64,000 bases of DNA from JANQOH01 sp965214495. GTDB lineage: Bacteria > Pseudomonadota > Alphaproteobacteria > UBA7887. Within the stretch, counting starts at the first letter, position 1; each line of letters begins with the position of its first letter. Of the stretch, positions 1 to 7,587 are shown piece by piece. The stretch lies in NCBI GenBank assembly GCA_965214495.1, contig OZ243958.1, positions 1 to 64,000 of the forward strand, read 5' to 3'. A model generated the notes under the pieces. The model did not search any database. It saw only the letters and a list, made by a program, of their open reading frames with translations, and was not told where the DNA came from. The translations under genes and the position numbers were made by a program.

Positions 1-594
1 AGCCTCGCCGATTTCGAGGGGCTGAAAATCCGCATCCCCGGCCTCGCCGCCGAAGTGATGAACCGGCTCGGCGCCACCGCGGTCAACCTGCCGGCGGGCG
101 AGATCATGCCGGCGCTGCAATCGGGGGTGATCGACGCCGCCGAATGGGTCGGCCCGTGGGTCGATCTCGCAATGGGTTTCTACAAGGTGGCGAAGAACTA
201 TTACGGTCCCGGCTTCCACGAAGGCTCGACGGCGAACGAACTGCTGATCAACGAACGCGCATGGGCGGCGCTGCCCCCGGACTTGCAGGCCGTCGTGCGC
301 TCGGCCTGCCACGAGGTCAACATGCTCAGCCCGGCGGAGTATTTCGCACGGAACGCCGAAGCGCTCGCGGTGCTGACCGGCGAGCACGGAGTCGTGGTGC
401 GCAACTTCCCCGACGATGTGTTGCGGCGCATGTTCGCGCTGTCGGAAGAGGTCAACGCGGAGACCGCAGCGGGAGGCGACCTCGCCCGCCGCATCTGGAA
501 CAGTTGGAGCGCCTTCCGCAAACGTGCGGCGGACTATCAACCGCTTTCGCACTACGGTTTCATTCGCAACCGCAGCATCATGCGCGGCGCCTGA
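1..594 (+). CDS. TRAP transporter substrate-binding protein DctP family (5' end outside window)
   Basis: This is the C-terminal ~197 residues of a periplasmic solute receptor for a tripartite (TRAP) transporter; the reading frame is open from base 1, so the start lies upstream. Motifs such as LKIRIPGLAAEVMNRLGA, PAGEIMPALQSGVIDAAEW and YYGPGFHEGS match the alpha-keto acid/lactate-binding (TakP-like) branch, in which the conserved Arg and the Glu-Trp pair contact the carboxylate ligand. It is strongly similar to the next gene, so the two are tandem paralogues. No membrane (DctQ/DctM) genes are visible here; they may lie upstream of the window. The ligand is inferred from family only. Confidence 0.9.
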   Translation, partial: SLADFEGLKIRIPGLAAEVMNRLGATAVNLPAGEIMPALQSGVIDAAEWVGPWVDLAMGFYKVAKNYYGPGFHEGSTANELLINERAWAALPPDLQAVVRSACHEVNMLSPAEYFARNAEALAVLTGEHGVVVRNFPDDVLRRMFALSEEVNAETAAGGDLARRIWNSWSAFRKRAADYQPLSHYGFIRNRSIMRGA

Positions 595-620
595 CAACGG
601 GCTCGGGAGGGCCGGAAACG

Positions 621-1709
621 ATGAACGGATCGACCACTCGACGCGGCTTTCTCGCCGGCGCGGCGGCGGGCGGCGCGGCCTCGGCGCTGCCGGCGCCGGC
701 GATCGCGCAGGGGCGCATGCGCTGGAAGATGGTCACCACATGGCCGAAGAACTTTCCCGGCCTCGGCACCGGCGCGCAGCGCATCGCCGACCGCATCGCG
801 GCGCTCACCGACGGGCGCATGGAAGTGCGCCTCTACGCCGCGAACGAACTGGTGCCCGCGTTCGAAGCCTTCGACGCGGTGCGCGACGGGATCGCCGAAA
901 TGACCCACGACGCCGCCTACTACTGGGTCGCCAAGCACAAGAGCGCGCCGTTCTTCTGCACCGTGCCCGGCGGCCTCACCCAGCAGGAGCATATGGGCTG
1001 GATCTATCACGGCGGCGGCCAGGCGCTGTGGGACGAACTCTACGCCGAATTCGGCCTCAAGGCGTTTCTCGCCGGCGGCACCGGAGTGCAGATGGGCGGG
1101 TGGTTCCAGAAGGAGATTACAGACGTCGAGTCGCTGAAGGGCCTCAAGATGCGTATCCCCGGCCTCGGCGCGGAAGTGATCAACCGCCTCGGCGCCACCG
1201 CCGTCAACCTGCCCGGCGGCGAGATCATGCCGGCGCTGCAATCCGGGGTGATCGACGCCACCGAATGGGTGGGGCCGTGGAACGATCTCGCCTTCGGTTT
1301 CCACAAGGTGGCGAGGTTTTATTACGGCCCCGGCTTCCACGAGCCGAGTTCGGCGCTGGAAGTGATGGTGGACCGCGCGAAGTTCGATGCCCTGCCCGGC
1401 GACCTGCAAGCGGCGATCGAGAACGCCTGCATGGCGGAGAACGGCTACATGCTGAGCGAGTTCACCGCCGCCAACAGCGCCGCCCAGACCGTGCTGGTCG
1501 AAAAGCACGGCGTGACCATCGGCTCCTTCCCCGATGACGTCGTCCGCGCCGCCTACGCCACGGCGGGCGAAGTGGTGGCGGAAACCGCGAACGAGGGAGA
1601 CCTCGCCCGGCGCATCTACGAAAGCTGGTCCACCTTCCGCACCGAGGCGGTCGCCCGCGCCCCCTACGCCGAGCAGGGCTACATGAACAACCGCGCGCTC
1701 AGCGGCTGA
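621..1709 (+). CDS. TRAP transporter substrate-binding protein, TakP-like, Tat signal
   Basis: This 362-residue periplasmic receptor begins 26 bases after the preceding paralogue. The N-terminus has a twin-arginine signal (TTRRGFLAGAAAGGAASALP) with an AIAQ-type cleavage site near residue 30, so the protein is probably exported folded. The mature part starts with RWKMVTTWPKNFPG and carries YYWVAKHK, GVQMGGWFQKEI, LKMRIPGLGAEVINRLGA and IDATEWVGPWNDL, the signature of the TakP/lactate-binding TRAP receptors, which bind 2-keto or 2-hydroxy monocarboxylates. ATG is preceded by a weak purine stretch. A lactate racemase gene set elsewhere in the window fits hydroxy-acid use, but that link is inference. 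Confidence 0.92.
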   Translation: MNGSTTRRGFLAGAAAGGAASALPAPAIAQGRMRWKMVTTWPKNFPGLGTGAQRIADRIAALTDGRMEVRLYAANELVPAFEAFDAVRDGIAEMTHDAAYYWVAKHKSAPFFCTVPGGLTQQEHMGWIYHGGGQALWDELYAEFGLKAFLAGGTGVQMGGWFQKEITDVESLKGLKMRIPGLGAEVINRLGATAVNLPGGEIMPALQSGVIDATEWVGPWNDLAFGFHKVARFYYGPGFHEPSSALEVMVDRAKFDALPGDLQAAIENACMAENGYMLSEFTAANSAAQTVLVEKHGVTIGSFPDDVVRAAYATAGEVVAETANEGDLARRIYESWSTFRTEAVARAPYAEQGYMNNRALSG

Positions 1710-1713
1710 CCGC

Positions 1714-2343
1714 CTACGCCTTCGCGCTGGGGCGGGTGGAGACCCGTTCGTACCAGGCGGCGAGGTCGGTCAGGGCCGGCTCAGGCACCGCCTTCGACCA
1801 GCTCGCGAAATCGACCGCTATCAACGCCGCAATGTCGGCGATCGTGTAACGCGGGCCGGTGACGAACTCGCGCCCGGCCAGTGTCCTGTCGAGCCACGCG
1901 AAGAACAGCTCAAGACGGCTGCGCCCGCGCTCGACCAGATCGGGGATCTGCGCGAACGGGTGCGGCCCCGCCAGCGCCCGGTTGGCAAATCGCGGCGAGC
2001 GGTTGCGCAGAATCTCGCCCGCGGGCGCCATGCCGTGCAGTTCGATATGCCGGTGGTGCATCTCCACAAGCGCCTGGTCGCGCGCATCGGTCCCCATCAG
2101 CGGCGGATCGGGCTGCACGGCTTCGAAGTAACGGCAGATGGCCACCGATTCGCCGATCCGCGTGCCGTCGTCCAGCTCGAGCAGCGGCACCGTGCCCGCA
2201 GGATTGATCCCGAGATAGTCCGGCTCGAGGTTCTCTCCCGCCATCAGATCGACCGTCCGGGTCGGCACCGAGATGCCTTTCTCCGCCAGAAAGACGCGCA
2301 CCCGGCGGGGGTTCGGCGCCTGCGGATGGTCGTATAGCTTCAT
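1714..2343 (-). CDS. glutathione S-transferase family protein
   Basis: A 209-residue cytosolic GST-fold protein. The thioredoxin-like N-terminal half starts MKLYDHPQAPNPRRVRVFLA and contains the cis-Pro/ESVAIC region (GTVPLLELDDGTRIGESVAI) that binds the glutathione gamma-glutamyl group; the helical C-terminal half contains FVTGPRYTIADIAALIAVDF, the usual folding motif. The ATG at 2343 was chosen because the longer upstream frame lacks any GST homology. It ends four bases after the TRAP gene on the opposite strand (convergent) and lies just downstream of thrH, 10 bases apart, so both may share a transcript. The substrate is unknown. Confidence 0.9.
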   Translation of the reverse strand: MKLYDHPQAPNPRRVRVFLAEKGISVPTRTVDLMAGENLEPDYLGINPAGTVPLLELDDGTRIGESVAICRYFEAVQPDPPLMGTDARDQALVEMHHRHIELHGMAPAGEILRNRSPRFANRALAGPHPFAQIPDLVERGRSRLELFFAWLDRTLAGREFVTGPRYTIADIAALIAVDFASWSKAVPEPALTDLAAWYERVSTRPSAKA

Positions 2344-2353
2344 GGCTGGCTCC

Positions 2354-3001
2354 TCATTCGGCGGCCTCCGGGGTTCGCACGGTGGTCGTTTCGTTCGGGC
2401 GCGACCACACCTCTTCGATCCGGTCCCGCAGCGCGGCGTAGTCGTGGCAGACGGGGAATTCCGGATGGCTTCGCACAACGGCGTCGGACGGACGGAAGAG
2501 GATTCCCGCATCGGCCTGCTGGAGCATGGCGACGTCGTTCCAGGAATCCCCGACCGCGGCGATTCGCCCGTTCAGGCTCTGGAACGCCGCCACCGCGCGC
2601 CGCTTGGGATCGTCCTGGCGTAGCGCGTAACCGGCGATGCGGCCGTCCTCGCCGACGCGCAGGCTGTGGCAGAGCAGCATCGGACTGCCCAACCGGGCCA
2701 TCAGCGGGCCGGTGAATTCATAGAACGTATCGGAGAGGACGGCGATCTGCGCCCGCTCCCGCAGGCGGTCGAGAAACGCCGCCGCGCCGGGCAGGGGAGC
2801 GAGGTCGGAGACGACCGACCGCAGGTCGGCAAGACCGATCCCGTGCGCATCGAGGATCGACAGGCGACGGGTCATCAGCGCGTCGTAGTCGGGCTCGTCG
2901 CGTGTGGTCGCGCGCAGCGCGTCGATGCCGGTGCGCTCGGCGAGCGCGATCCAGATTTCCGGCGCCAGAACCCCTTCGAGATCGAGACACGCGATGCGCA
3001 A
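2354..3001 (-). CDS. thrH: phosphoserine phosphatase / homoserine phosphotransferase ThrH
   Basis: A HAD-superfamily phosphatase of 215 residues. LRIACLDLEGVLAPEIWIAL is a near-signature of ThrH, in which the nucleophile motif DxExV (Asp-Leu-Glu) starts the protein; ILSDTFYEF and GDSWNDVAML are HAD motifs II/III and IV. ThrH hydrolyses phosphoserine and can transfer its phosphate to homoserine. I chose a TTG start at 3001: it has a GGGAGG ribosome-binding site at the right distance and gives the normal family length, whereas the upstream ATG adds 24 atypical residues. It is followed 10 bases later by the GST gene. Confidence 0.88.
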   Translation of the reverse strand: MRIACLDLEGVLAPEIWIALAERTGIDALRATTRDEPDYDALMTRRLSILDAHGIGLADLRSVVSDLAPLPGAAAFLDRLRERAQIAVLSDTFYEFTGPLMARLGSPMLLCHSLRVGEDGRIAGYALRQDDPKRRAVAAFQSLNGRIAAVGDSWNDVAMLQQADAGILFRPSDAVVRSHPEFPVCHDYAALRDRIEEVWSRPNETTTVRTPEAAE

Positions 3002-3088
3002 CGAAAGACCCTCCCCGGAATTGCCGCCATCCCGGCGCGCGGGTTTCTGGCACGAAGCCGCACCGCGGCGCAAGCGCAGTGCGCTGCC

Positions 3089-3952
3089 TCAGAGACCGGC
3101 GCGCCCGGCGACAGCGACGATGCGGCGCATCGCCCGCAACACGGGCGGCTCGATCAGCTTGCCGTCGATCACGACCAGCCCGCCATCCGCCGCCTCCGAG
3201 GCGGCGATTGCCGCACGCGCCCGCGCCACCGCGGCGGCGTCGGGGCTGAACACAGAGTTGATCGCCGGCACCTGTCGGGGATGGATCGCCGCCTTGCCGG
3301 TGAAGCCGAGGTCGCGCGACCGCTGCGCCTCCGCGACCAGCGCCTTTTCATCGGCAAGGTCCAGCGACGGCGCGTCGAGGAGGTCGATCCCGGCGCCGGC
3401 CGCGGCCGCCACGAGACGCTGGCGCGCGTGGAGCATCGGTTCCCATGCCGTGCCGGTCCCAAGCTCCGCCGCCATGTCCACGGCGCCGAACGCGAGCGCG
3501 TCGAGGCGCGGACTGGCGCGCGCGATCTCGGCCGCCGCCTCCAGCGCGGAGGGAGTCTCGATCACCACGTGCAGGCGCATCTCGGCGTGCGGGCCGTCGC
3601 TCAACAGGTCGCCGATCAGCGCCACTTCCTCCGGGCCTTGCACCTTCGGCACCATCAGCGCCGGGGGCGGGGAGGGGGATTCGCAGATCGCGATCAGGTC
3701 GCGCAGGCCGTCCGCGCAGCGTGGCGTATTGATGCGCAGCAGCCATTCGGCGCCGCCGCCGTCCGGCGGTGCGGCGAACCAGTCCATCGCGTTGTCGCGC
3801 GCTTGCGCCTTCCTCCGCGGCACGCCGTCTTCGAGTTCGACGCACACCTGGTCCGCCCCGGTCGCCAGCGCCTTCGGGAACAGTTCCGGCCGGTCCGCCG
3901 GGGCGAAGATCAGACTCCGCCGCGCCCGCGGCGCTCGTTCATGCACACCCAC
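3089..3952 (-). CDS. HpcH/HpaI aldolase / citrate lyase beta-like (CitE family) protein
   Basis: A 287-residue TIM-barrel lyase related to CitE and malyl/citramalyl-CoA lyases. It begins RRSLIFAPADRPELFPKAL, with the conserved RS(L/M)LFxPA core, then QVCVELEDGVPRRKAQAR (acidic metal-binding residues), LLRINTPR, VIETPSALEAAAEIA and FGAVDMAAELG (metal and acyl-CoA site) and GKAAIHPRQVPAIN. It lacks neighbouring citrate lyase alpha/gamma genes, so a stand-alone acyl-CoA lyase or thioesterase-like role is more likely than citrate lyase. A GTG at 3952 has an AGGGAG site 8 bases upstream; GTG 3946 is an alternative. The substrate cannot be told from the sequence. Confidence 0.85.
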   Translation of the reverse strand: MGVHERAPRARRSLIFAPADRPELFPKALATGADQVCVELEDGVPRRKAQARDNAMDWFAAPPDGGGAEWLLRINTPRCADGLRDLIAICESPSPPPALMVPKVQGPEEVALIGDLLSDGPHAEMRLHVVIETPSALEAAAEIARASPRLDALAFGAVDMAAELGTGTAWEPMLHARQRLVAAAAGAGIDLLDAPSLDLADEKALVAEAQRSRDLGFTGKAAIHPRQVPAINSVFSPDAAAVARARAAIAASEAADGGLVVIDGKLIEPPVLRAMRRIVAVAGRAGL

Positions 3953-4068
3953 GCATCGTTCTCCCTGTCGTTGGCCGCAGACCCGGTGCCACGGAAGCCG
4001 GCCGGCGGTCAAGCGCATCGAAGACACGGGCTGGAAAGCCGGCGCCGGGTGCTCTAGACTCGCTCGCC

Positions 4069-4527
4069 ATGTTACGCATCGGGACTCTGTTGTTCGCCGC
4101 GCTCATCGCCGGCCATGCCTCCGCCAACGCCGGGCGATCCCATTTCGAGAACGGCGACTATGCCGCCGCCGCGTCCGTCTGGGCGCCGCTTGCCGCGCGC
4201 GGCGACCGCTGGGCGATGGTCGGCCTCGGCCATGTCGCGGCGATGCGCGGCGCCGACGCCGAGGCGGCGCGTTGGTATCACGCCGCCGCCGTCCGCGGCC
4301 ATGTCGAAGCCCAGGTCCTGCTGGCGAGCGCCTATCTCGAAGGCCGCGGCGTCGCCTGGAACCCGGCGCTCGCCTACGCCTGGTATCACCTCGCCGCGCA
4401 AAACGGCCACGCCAAGGCGGAGGCCGCGCGCGACATGGCCGGCGGGTGGCTGAGCGACGAGCGGCGGGCCGAAGCGCGCGCCACGGTGCGCCGGTGGCTG
4501 ATCGACGGGATGCCCGAAACCCCGTGA
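4069..4527 (+). CDS. Sel1-like repeat (SLR/TPR) protein, secreted
   Basis: A 152-residue protein with an N-terminal signal peptide (MLRIGTLLFAALIAGHASAN). It is followed by helical repeats of the Sel1 type: YAAAASVWAPLAARGDRWAM, EAARWYHAAAVRGHVEAQVL and ALAYAWYHLAAQNGHAKAEA, each with the small-residue and aromatic pattern of SLR hairpins. Such proteins act as periplasmic protein–protein adaptors, and no enzyme function is expected. It starts from an isolated promoter region divergent from the CitE-like gene and lies 44 bases ahead of the deformylase gene. Confidence 0.82.
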   Translation: MLRIGTLLFAALIAGHASANAGRSHFENGDYAAAASVWAPLAARGDRWAMVGLGHVAAMRGADAEAARWYHAAAVRGHVEAQVLLASAYLEGRGVAWNPALAYAWYHLAAQNGHAKAEAARDMAGGWLSDERRAEARATVRRWLIDGMPETP

Positions 4528-4571
4528 GACACAGCGGCGAACGCGCTTCTTCCGGCACCGAATGAACGCGA

Positions 4572-5102
4572 ATGGCCCGACGGCCGATTATCGTGGCGCC
4601 GGATCCGCGCCTGAAACGGAGGTCCCAAGCCGTGGCGGCGGTCGATGACGACGTTCGCCGGCTGCTCGACGACCTGCTGGAAACCATGTATGCGGCGCCC
4701 GGCATCGGCCTCGCAGCGCCGCAGGTCGGCGTGCTCAAGCGGGTGATCGTGGTCGATACCGCCGGCGTGGACGAGCCGCCGTCGCCGCTGCGGCTGGTCA
4801 ACCCGCGCGTCGTCGAAGCCTCGGCTGAAACCGCGGTATTCGAGGAGGGCTGCCTGTCGTTGCCGCGCCAGTTCGCCGAGGTGGAGCGGCCGCTGCGGGC
4901 GCGGATCGCCTGTCTCGACGAAACCGGCGCCGAGCGCGAAATCGAAGCCGAGGGGCTGCTCGCAACCTGTATCCAGCACGAAATCGACCATCTCGACGGC
5001 GTGCTGTTCGTCGATCGCCTCTCGCGTATCAGGCGGTCGATGATCCTCCGCAGGCTCGGTCGGATGAAGAAGACCGAACCGGAGAAATACGCCGTCGCCT
5101 GA
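4572..5102 (+). CDS. def: peptide deformylase
   Basis: A 176-residue metallohydrolase that removes the N-formyl group from nascent proteins at the ribosome. All three signature motifs are visible: GIGLAAPQVG (residues 44–53), EGCLSLP (92–98, with the metal-ligand Cys) and HEIDHLDG (136–143, two His ligands and the catalytic Glu). The family normally sits beside fmt, which is absent here, so this may be a second copy; the C-terminal tail (RRLGRMKKTEPEKYAVA) is of ordinary length. The ATG at 4572 gives the usual start just before the conserved proline segment. Confidence 0.95.
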   Translation: MARRPIIVAPDPRLKRRSQAVAAVDDDVRRLLDDLLETMYAAPGIGLAAPQVGVLKRVIVVDTAGVDEPPSPLRLVNPRVVEASAETAVFEEGCLSLPRQFAEVERPLRARIACLDETGAEREIEAEGLLATCIQHEIDHLDGVLFVDRLSRIRRSMILRRLGRMKKTEPEKYAVA

Positions 5103-5108
5103 CCGCGC

Positions 5109-5648
5109 TCAAGCGGGCCGCGGCGTCTGCCACGCCGGCAGGCGCGCTATCAGAATGCGATAGGGGGTCAGCAGCGCCGCCGCCATCGCCAGCTTCACCG
5201 CGTAGTCGCCGGCCGCCCACGTCAGCCACGGCAATCCGGTAAAGGCGAACGCGAGCGCGAAGAACAGCACGGTGTCGATGGCGCCCGCCACCACCGACGA
5301 CAGCAACGGCGCCCGCCACCAGGCGCGTCGCCGCAGGCGGTCGAAAATCCATATGTCCAGCAACTGCGCCACCAGAAAGGCGGCCCCCGACGCGAAGGCG
5401 ATGCGCGCATCCGCAAGGACGATCGAGGCGAGCACGCCGAACGCGAAACCGGTCAGCACCACCGGGCGGGTGCGCGCGGGGCCGTATGTGCGATTCGTCA
5501 GGTCGGTGACCAGAAACGCCAGCGGATAGGTAAACGCGCCCCACGTCAGCCAATCGTTGATCGGAACCTTGACCGCCATGTTCGAGACGGCGACGACCGC
5601 GACCATGGCCAGCGTCGGCAGCCATGGCGGCCCGGGCCAGCCGCTCAT
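5109..5648 (-). CDS. queuosine precursor transporter (YhhQ/VUT family)
   Basis: A 179-residue integral membrane protein with about five or six hydrophobic segments. The motif FLVTDLTNRTYGPARTR is characteristic of the YhhQ/VUT family, whose members import queuosine precursors (preQ0/preQ1) for tRNA modification. Start ATG 5648 is preceded by the rpmB stop five bases away, so it is probably co-transcribed with rpmB. The reading frame continues open far upstream through other genes, but only this part has coherent hydrophobic composition. Confidence 0.85.
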   Translation of the reverse strand: MSGWPGPPWLPTLAMVAVVAVSNMAVKVPINDWLTWGAFTYPLAFLVTDLTNRTYGPARTRPVVLTGFAFGVLASIVLADARIAFASGAAFLVAQLLDIWIFDRLRRRAWWRAPLLSSVVAGAIDTVLFFALAFAFTGLPWLTWAAGDYAVKLAMAAALLTPYRILIARLPAWQTPRPA

Positions 5649-5653
5649 GGCGA

Positions 5654-5941
5654 CTATCCGGCGCGGACCGCCTTGCCGATACAGGTCTTGAGTCGGCGGC
5701 CCAGCGCTGTGAGTTCGCGCCCACGCGCCTTGGCGAGATAGTTGTCGAGGCCGCCGCGATGCTCGACCGAACGCAGGGTCGCGGCGCTGAGTCGCAGGCG
5801 CACCGTCGCCCCGAGCGCATCGCTGTATAGCGAGCAGACCTGAAGGTTGGGCTGAAAGCGCCGCGGCGTGCGGTTGTGCGCGTGGCTCACATTCATGCCG
5901 CGCATCGCACCGGTCCCGGTCAATTGACACCGTCGGGACAT
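5654..5941 (-). CDS. rpmB: 50S ribosomal protein L28
   Basis: A 95-residue basic ribosomal protein, with the L28 start MSRRCQLTGTGAMRGMNVSHAHNRTPRRF (CxLTGxxxxxGnxVSHANxKTkRRF pattern) and the LRLSAATLRSVEHRGGLDNY core. It binds 23S rRNA near the E site. ATG 5941 was chosen because the family starts with MSR-. In alphaproteobacteria rpmB often stands apart from rpmG, as here. It is followed by the YhhQ-type transporter gene. Confidence 0.97.
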   Translation of the reverse strand: MSRRCQLTGTGAMRGMNVSHAHNRTPRRFQPNLQVCSLYSDALGATVRLRLSAATLRSVEHRGGLDNYLAKARGRELTALGRRLKTCIGKAVRAG

Positions 5942-6122
5942 CGCCCGCCTCCTCGTTTCCCGCACACCCGAAGCGCCAGTTCCTAGCCGCGCGCCGAACC
6001 GCCGTCAAGCAACTCTCCCGGTCTGTCAGGTCGAACAGCCTGGCGTCCGAGTTGCGATTCCCCCGCCGGAGTGCGGTGTCTATGCTCTTGGCGACACCGC
6101 CCGACCGGATGGAGAGACCGAC

Positions 6123-7130
6123 ATGCGCGCCTGGGAAATCGTTTCCGCCGACGGCATCGACGCCCTGTCGCTCGCCGACCGACCCTCGCCCGAGCCCGGC
6201 CCGGGGCAGGTTCTCGTGCGCCTGCGCGCCTCGTCGATCAACTACCGCGACCTGCTGACCGTCGAATCGCCGGCGGGGCGCAACCTGCCCTGTCCGCGCG
6301 TGCCCAACTCCGACGGCGCCGGCGACGTGGTGGCGGTCGGCCCGGGTGTGACCCGGGTTACGCCGGGTGACAAGGTCGCAACCTGCTTCTTCCAACACTG
6401 GAACAACGGTGGGATCACGCCGGATGGCATGGCCAGCGCGCTCGGTGGCGCGCTCGACGGCGTGCTTGCCGAAGAAGCGGTGCTCGCCGAAGACGGAGTC
6501 GTGGCGATCCCCCGCCATCTCGACTACCGTCAGGCGGCTACTCTCCCCTGTGCGGCGCTTACCGCGTGGCACGCGCTGGTCGAAAAGGGGCGGGTCAAGG
6601 CCGGCGAGACCGTGCTGCTGATCGGTACCGGCGGCGTGTCGATCTTCGCCTTGCAGTTCGCGGTCATGCATGGCGCGCGCGCCATCGTCATGTCCTCGAG
6701 CGACGCCAAGCGCGAACGCGCGTCCCGACTCGGCGCGTGGCAAACGCTCAACTACCGTGAAACGCCCGAATGGCCGGAAGCCGTGCAGGAAATGACCGGT
6801 GGGGTCGGCGTCGATCACGTCATCGAAGTTGGCGGCGCCGGCACCTTCGAGCGGTCCGTCGACGCCGCCCGCATCGGCGGTCACGTCGCGCTGATCGGCG
6901 TGCTGGCCGGCGGTGCGGTCAACCCGACCGCGGTGATGCGCAAGTCGCTCACCGTCCACGGGATCTATGTCGGCAGCCGTATCATGTTCGAAGCCATGAA
7001 CCAGGCGATCGAAGCCGCCGCGCTTGAACCGGTCATCGAACGGACGTACGGCTTCGACGACGCCCGTGCCGCTTATCACGACATGCGCGCGGCGAGTCAT
7101 TTCGGCAAGCTCGTGATCGATATCGCATAG
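6123..7130 (+). CDS. zinc-independent medium-chain dehydrogenase/quinone reductase-like protein
   Basis: A 335-residue MDR-superfamily NAD(P)-dependent oxidoreductase. It has the GroES-like N-terminal domain (SSINYRDLLTVESPAG, VPNSDGAGDVVAVG) and the Rossmann domain with LLIGTGGVSIFALQFA as its nucleotide-binding loop. The structural-zinc cysteines and the usual catalytic Cys-His zinc ligands are not visible, placing it with the NADP-dependent alcohol dehydrogenase-like/quinone reductase branch. ATG 6123 follows a GGAGAG site. It stands alone between divergent neighbours; the substrate is unknown. Confidence 0.88.
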   Translation: MRAWEIVSADGIDALSLADRPSPEPGPGQVLVRLRASSINYRDLLTVESPAGRNLPCPRVPNSDGAGDVVAVGPGVTRVTPGDKVATCFFQHWNNGGITPDGMASALGGALDGVLAEEAVLAEDGVVAIPRHLDYRQAATLPCAALTAWHALVEKGRVKAGETVLLIGTGGVSIFALQFAVMHGARAIVMSSSDAKRERASRLGAWQTLNYRETPEWPEAVQEMTGGVGVDHVIEVGGAGTFERSVDAARIGGHVALIGVLAGGAVNPTAVMRKSLTVHGIYVGSRIMFEAMNQAIEAAALEPVIERTYGFDDARAAYHDMRAASHFGKLVIDIA

Positions 7131-7212
7131 GCCGCCGCACGCGCAGCACGGGCGGAAGCCGACGTCGGCAGGGGCGCCGCGAAGTTTTCGGCGGTCGGGC
7201 GCTACTCGGCGC

Positions 7213-7554
7213 TCATCCCCCGGTTCCTTTCGGTGCAGTGCGTTCGATCAACACTTCGAGCGCCCGGCGCTGGTCGTCGAGCGCTTGGCGCTGGTCGTCG
7301 AGTGCCCGGCGCTGATCCGCCAGCGTCGCCATGCTTTCGGTGTGGCGCTGGTCTTGTTCGCGGGCGCGCCGCTCGCCCATGTGCTGCATGGCGCGAATGC
7401 CGACCCACACGATCGCGATCTGCCCCATGCCGACGACGGCCGCAACGGCGACCTGCGCGCCGGCGATCCACAGGGCGGCATGGCGGGCGGCGAGCGTAGC
7501 CGCCTGATAGGCGACGGTGGCGCTGTCGGGCTGGCCGGCGATCGTCTCGAACAT
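7213..7554 (-). CDS. hypothetical membrane protein with coiled-coil repeat tail
   Basis: A 113-residue protein I do not recognise. Residues ~20–55 hold one hydrophobic membrane span (LWIAGAQVAVAAVVGMGQIAIVWVG, quoted in part). After it comes a charged coiled coil with a near-perfect short repeat, LDDQRQALDDQRRALE. The layout (N-out short, one span, cytoplasmic coil) resembles small envelope or mobile-element-associated proteins, but no function can be assigned. It lies between ahcY, same strand and upstream, and the MDR gene, convergent. Confidence 0.6.
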   Translation of the reverse strand: MFETIAGQPDSATVAYQAATLAARHAALWIAGAQVAVAAVVGMGQIAIVWVGIRAMQHMGERRAREQDQRHTESMATLADQRRALDDQRQALDDQRRALEVLIERTAPKGTGG

Positions 7555-7587
7555 GGCGGGTCTCCGACCGGCCGCTTCCGGTAAGCG

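Noticed and set aside
2666..4057. Plus-strand open frame of 463 codons
   Set aside because: It is antisense to thrH and the CitE-like gene; composition is Arg/Gly/His-rich as in GC-driven shadow frames.
5649..7100. A long minus-strand frame that extends the YhhQ transporter upstream to 663 residues
   Set aside because: It is antisense to the dehydrogenase gene and runs through rpmB in another frame; only the last 179 residues have membrane-protein character.
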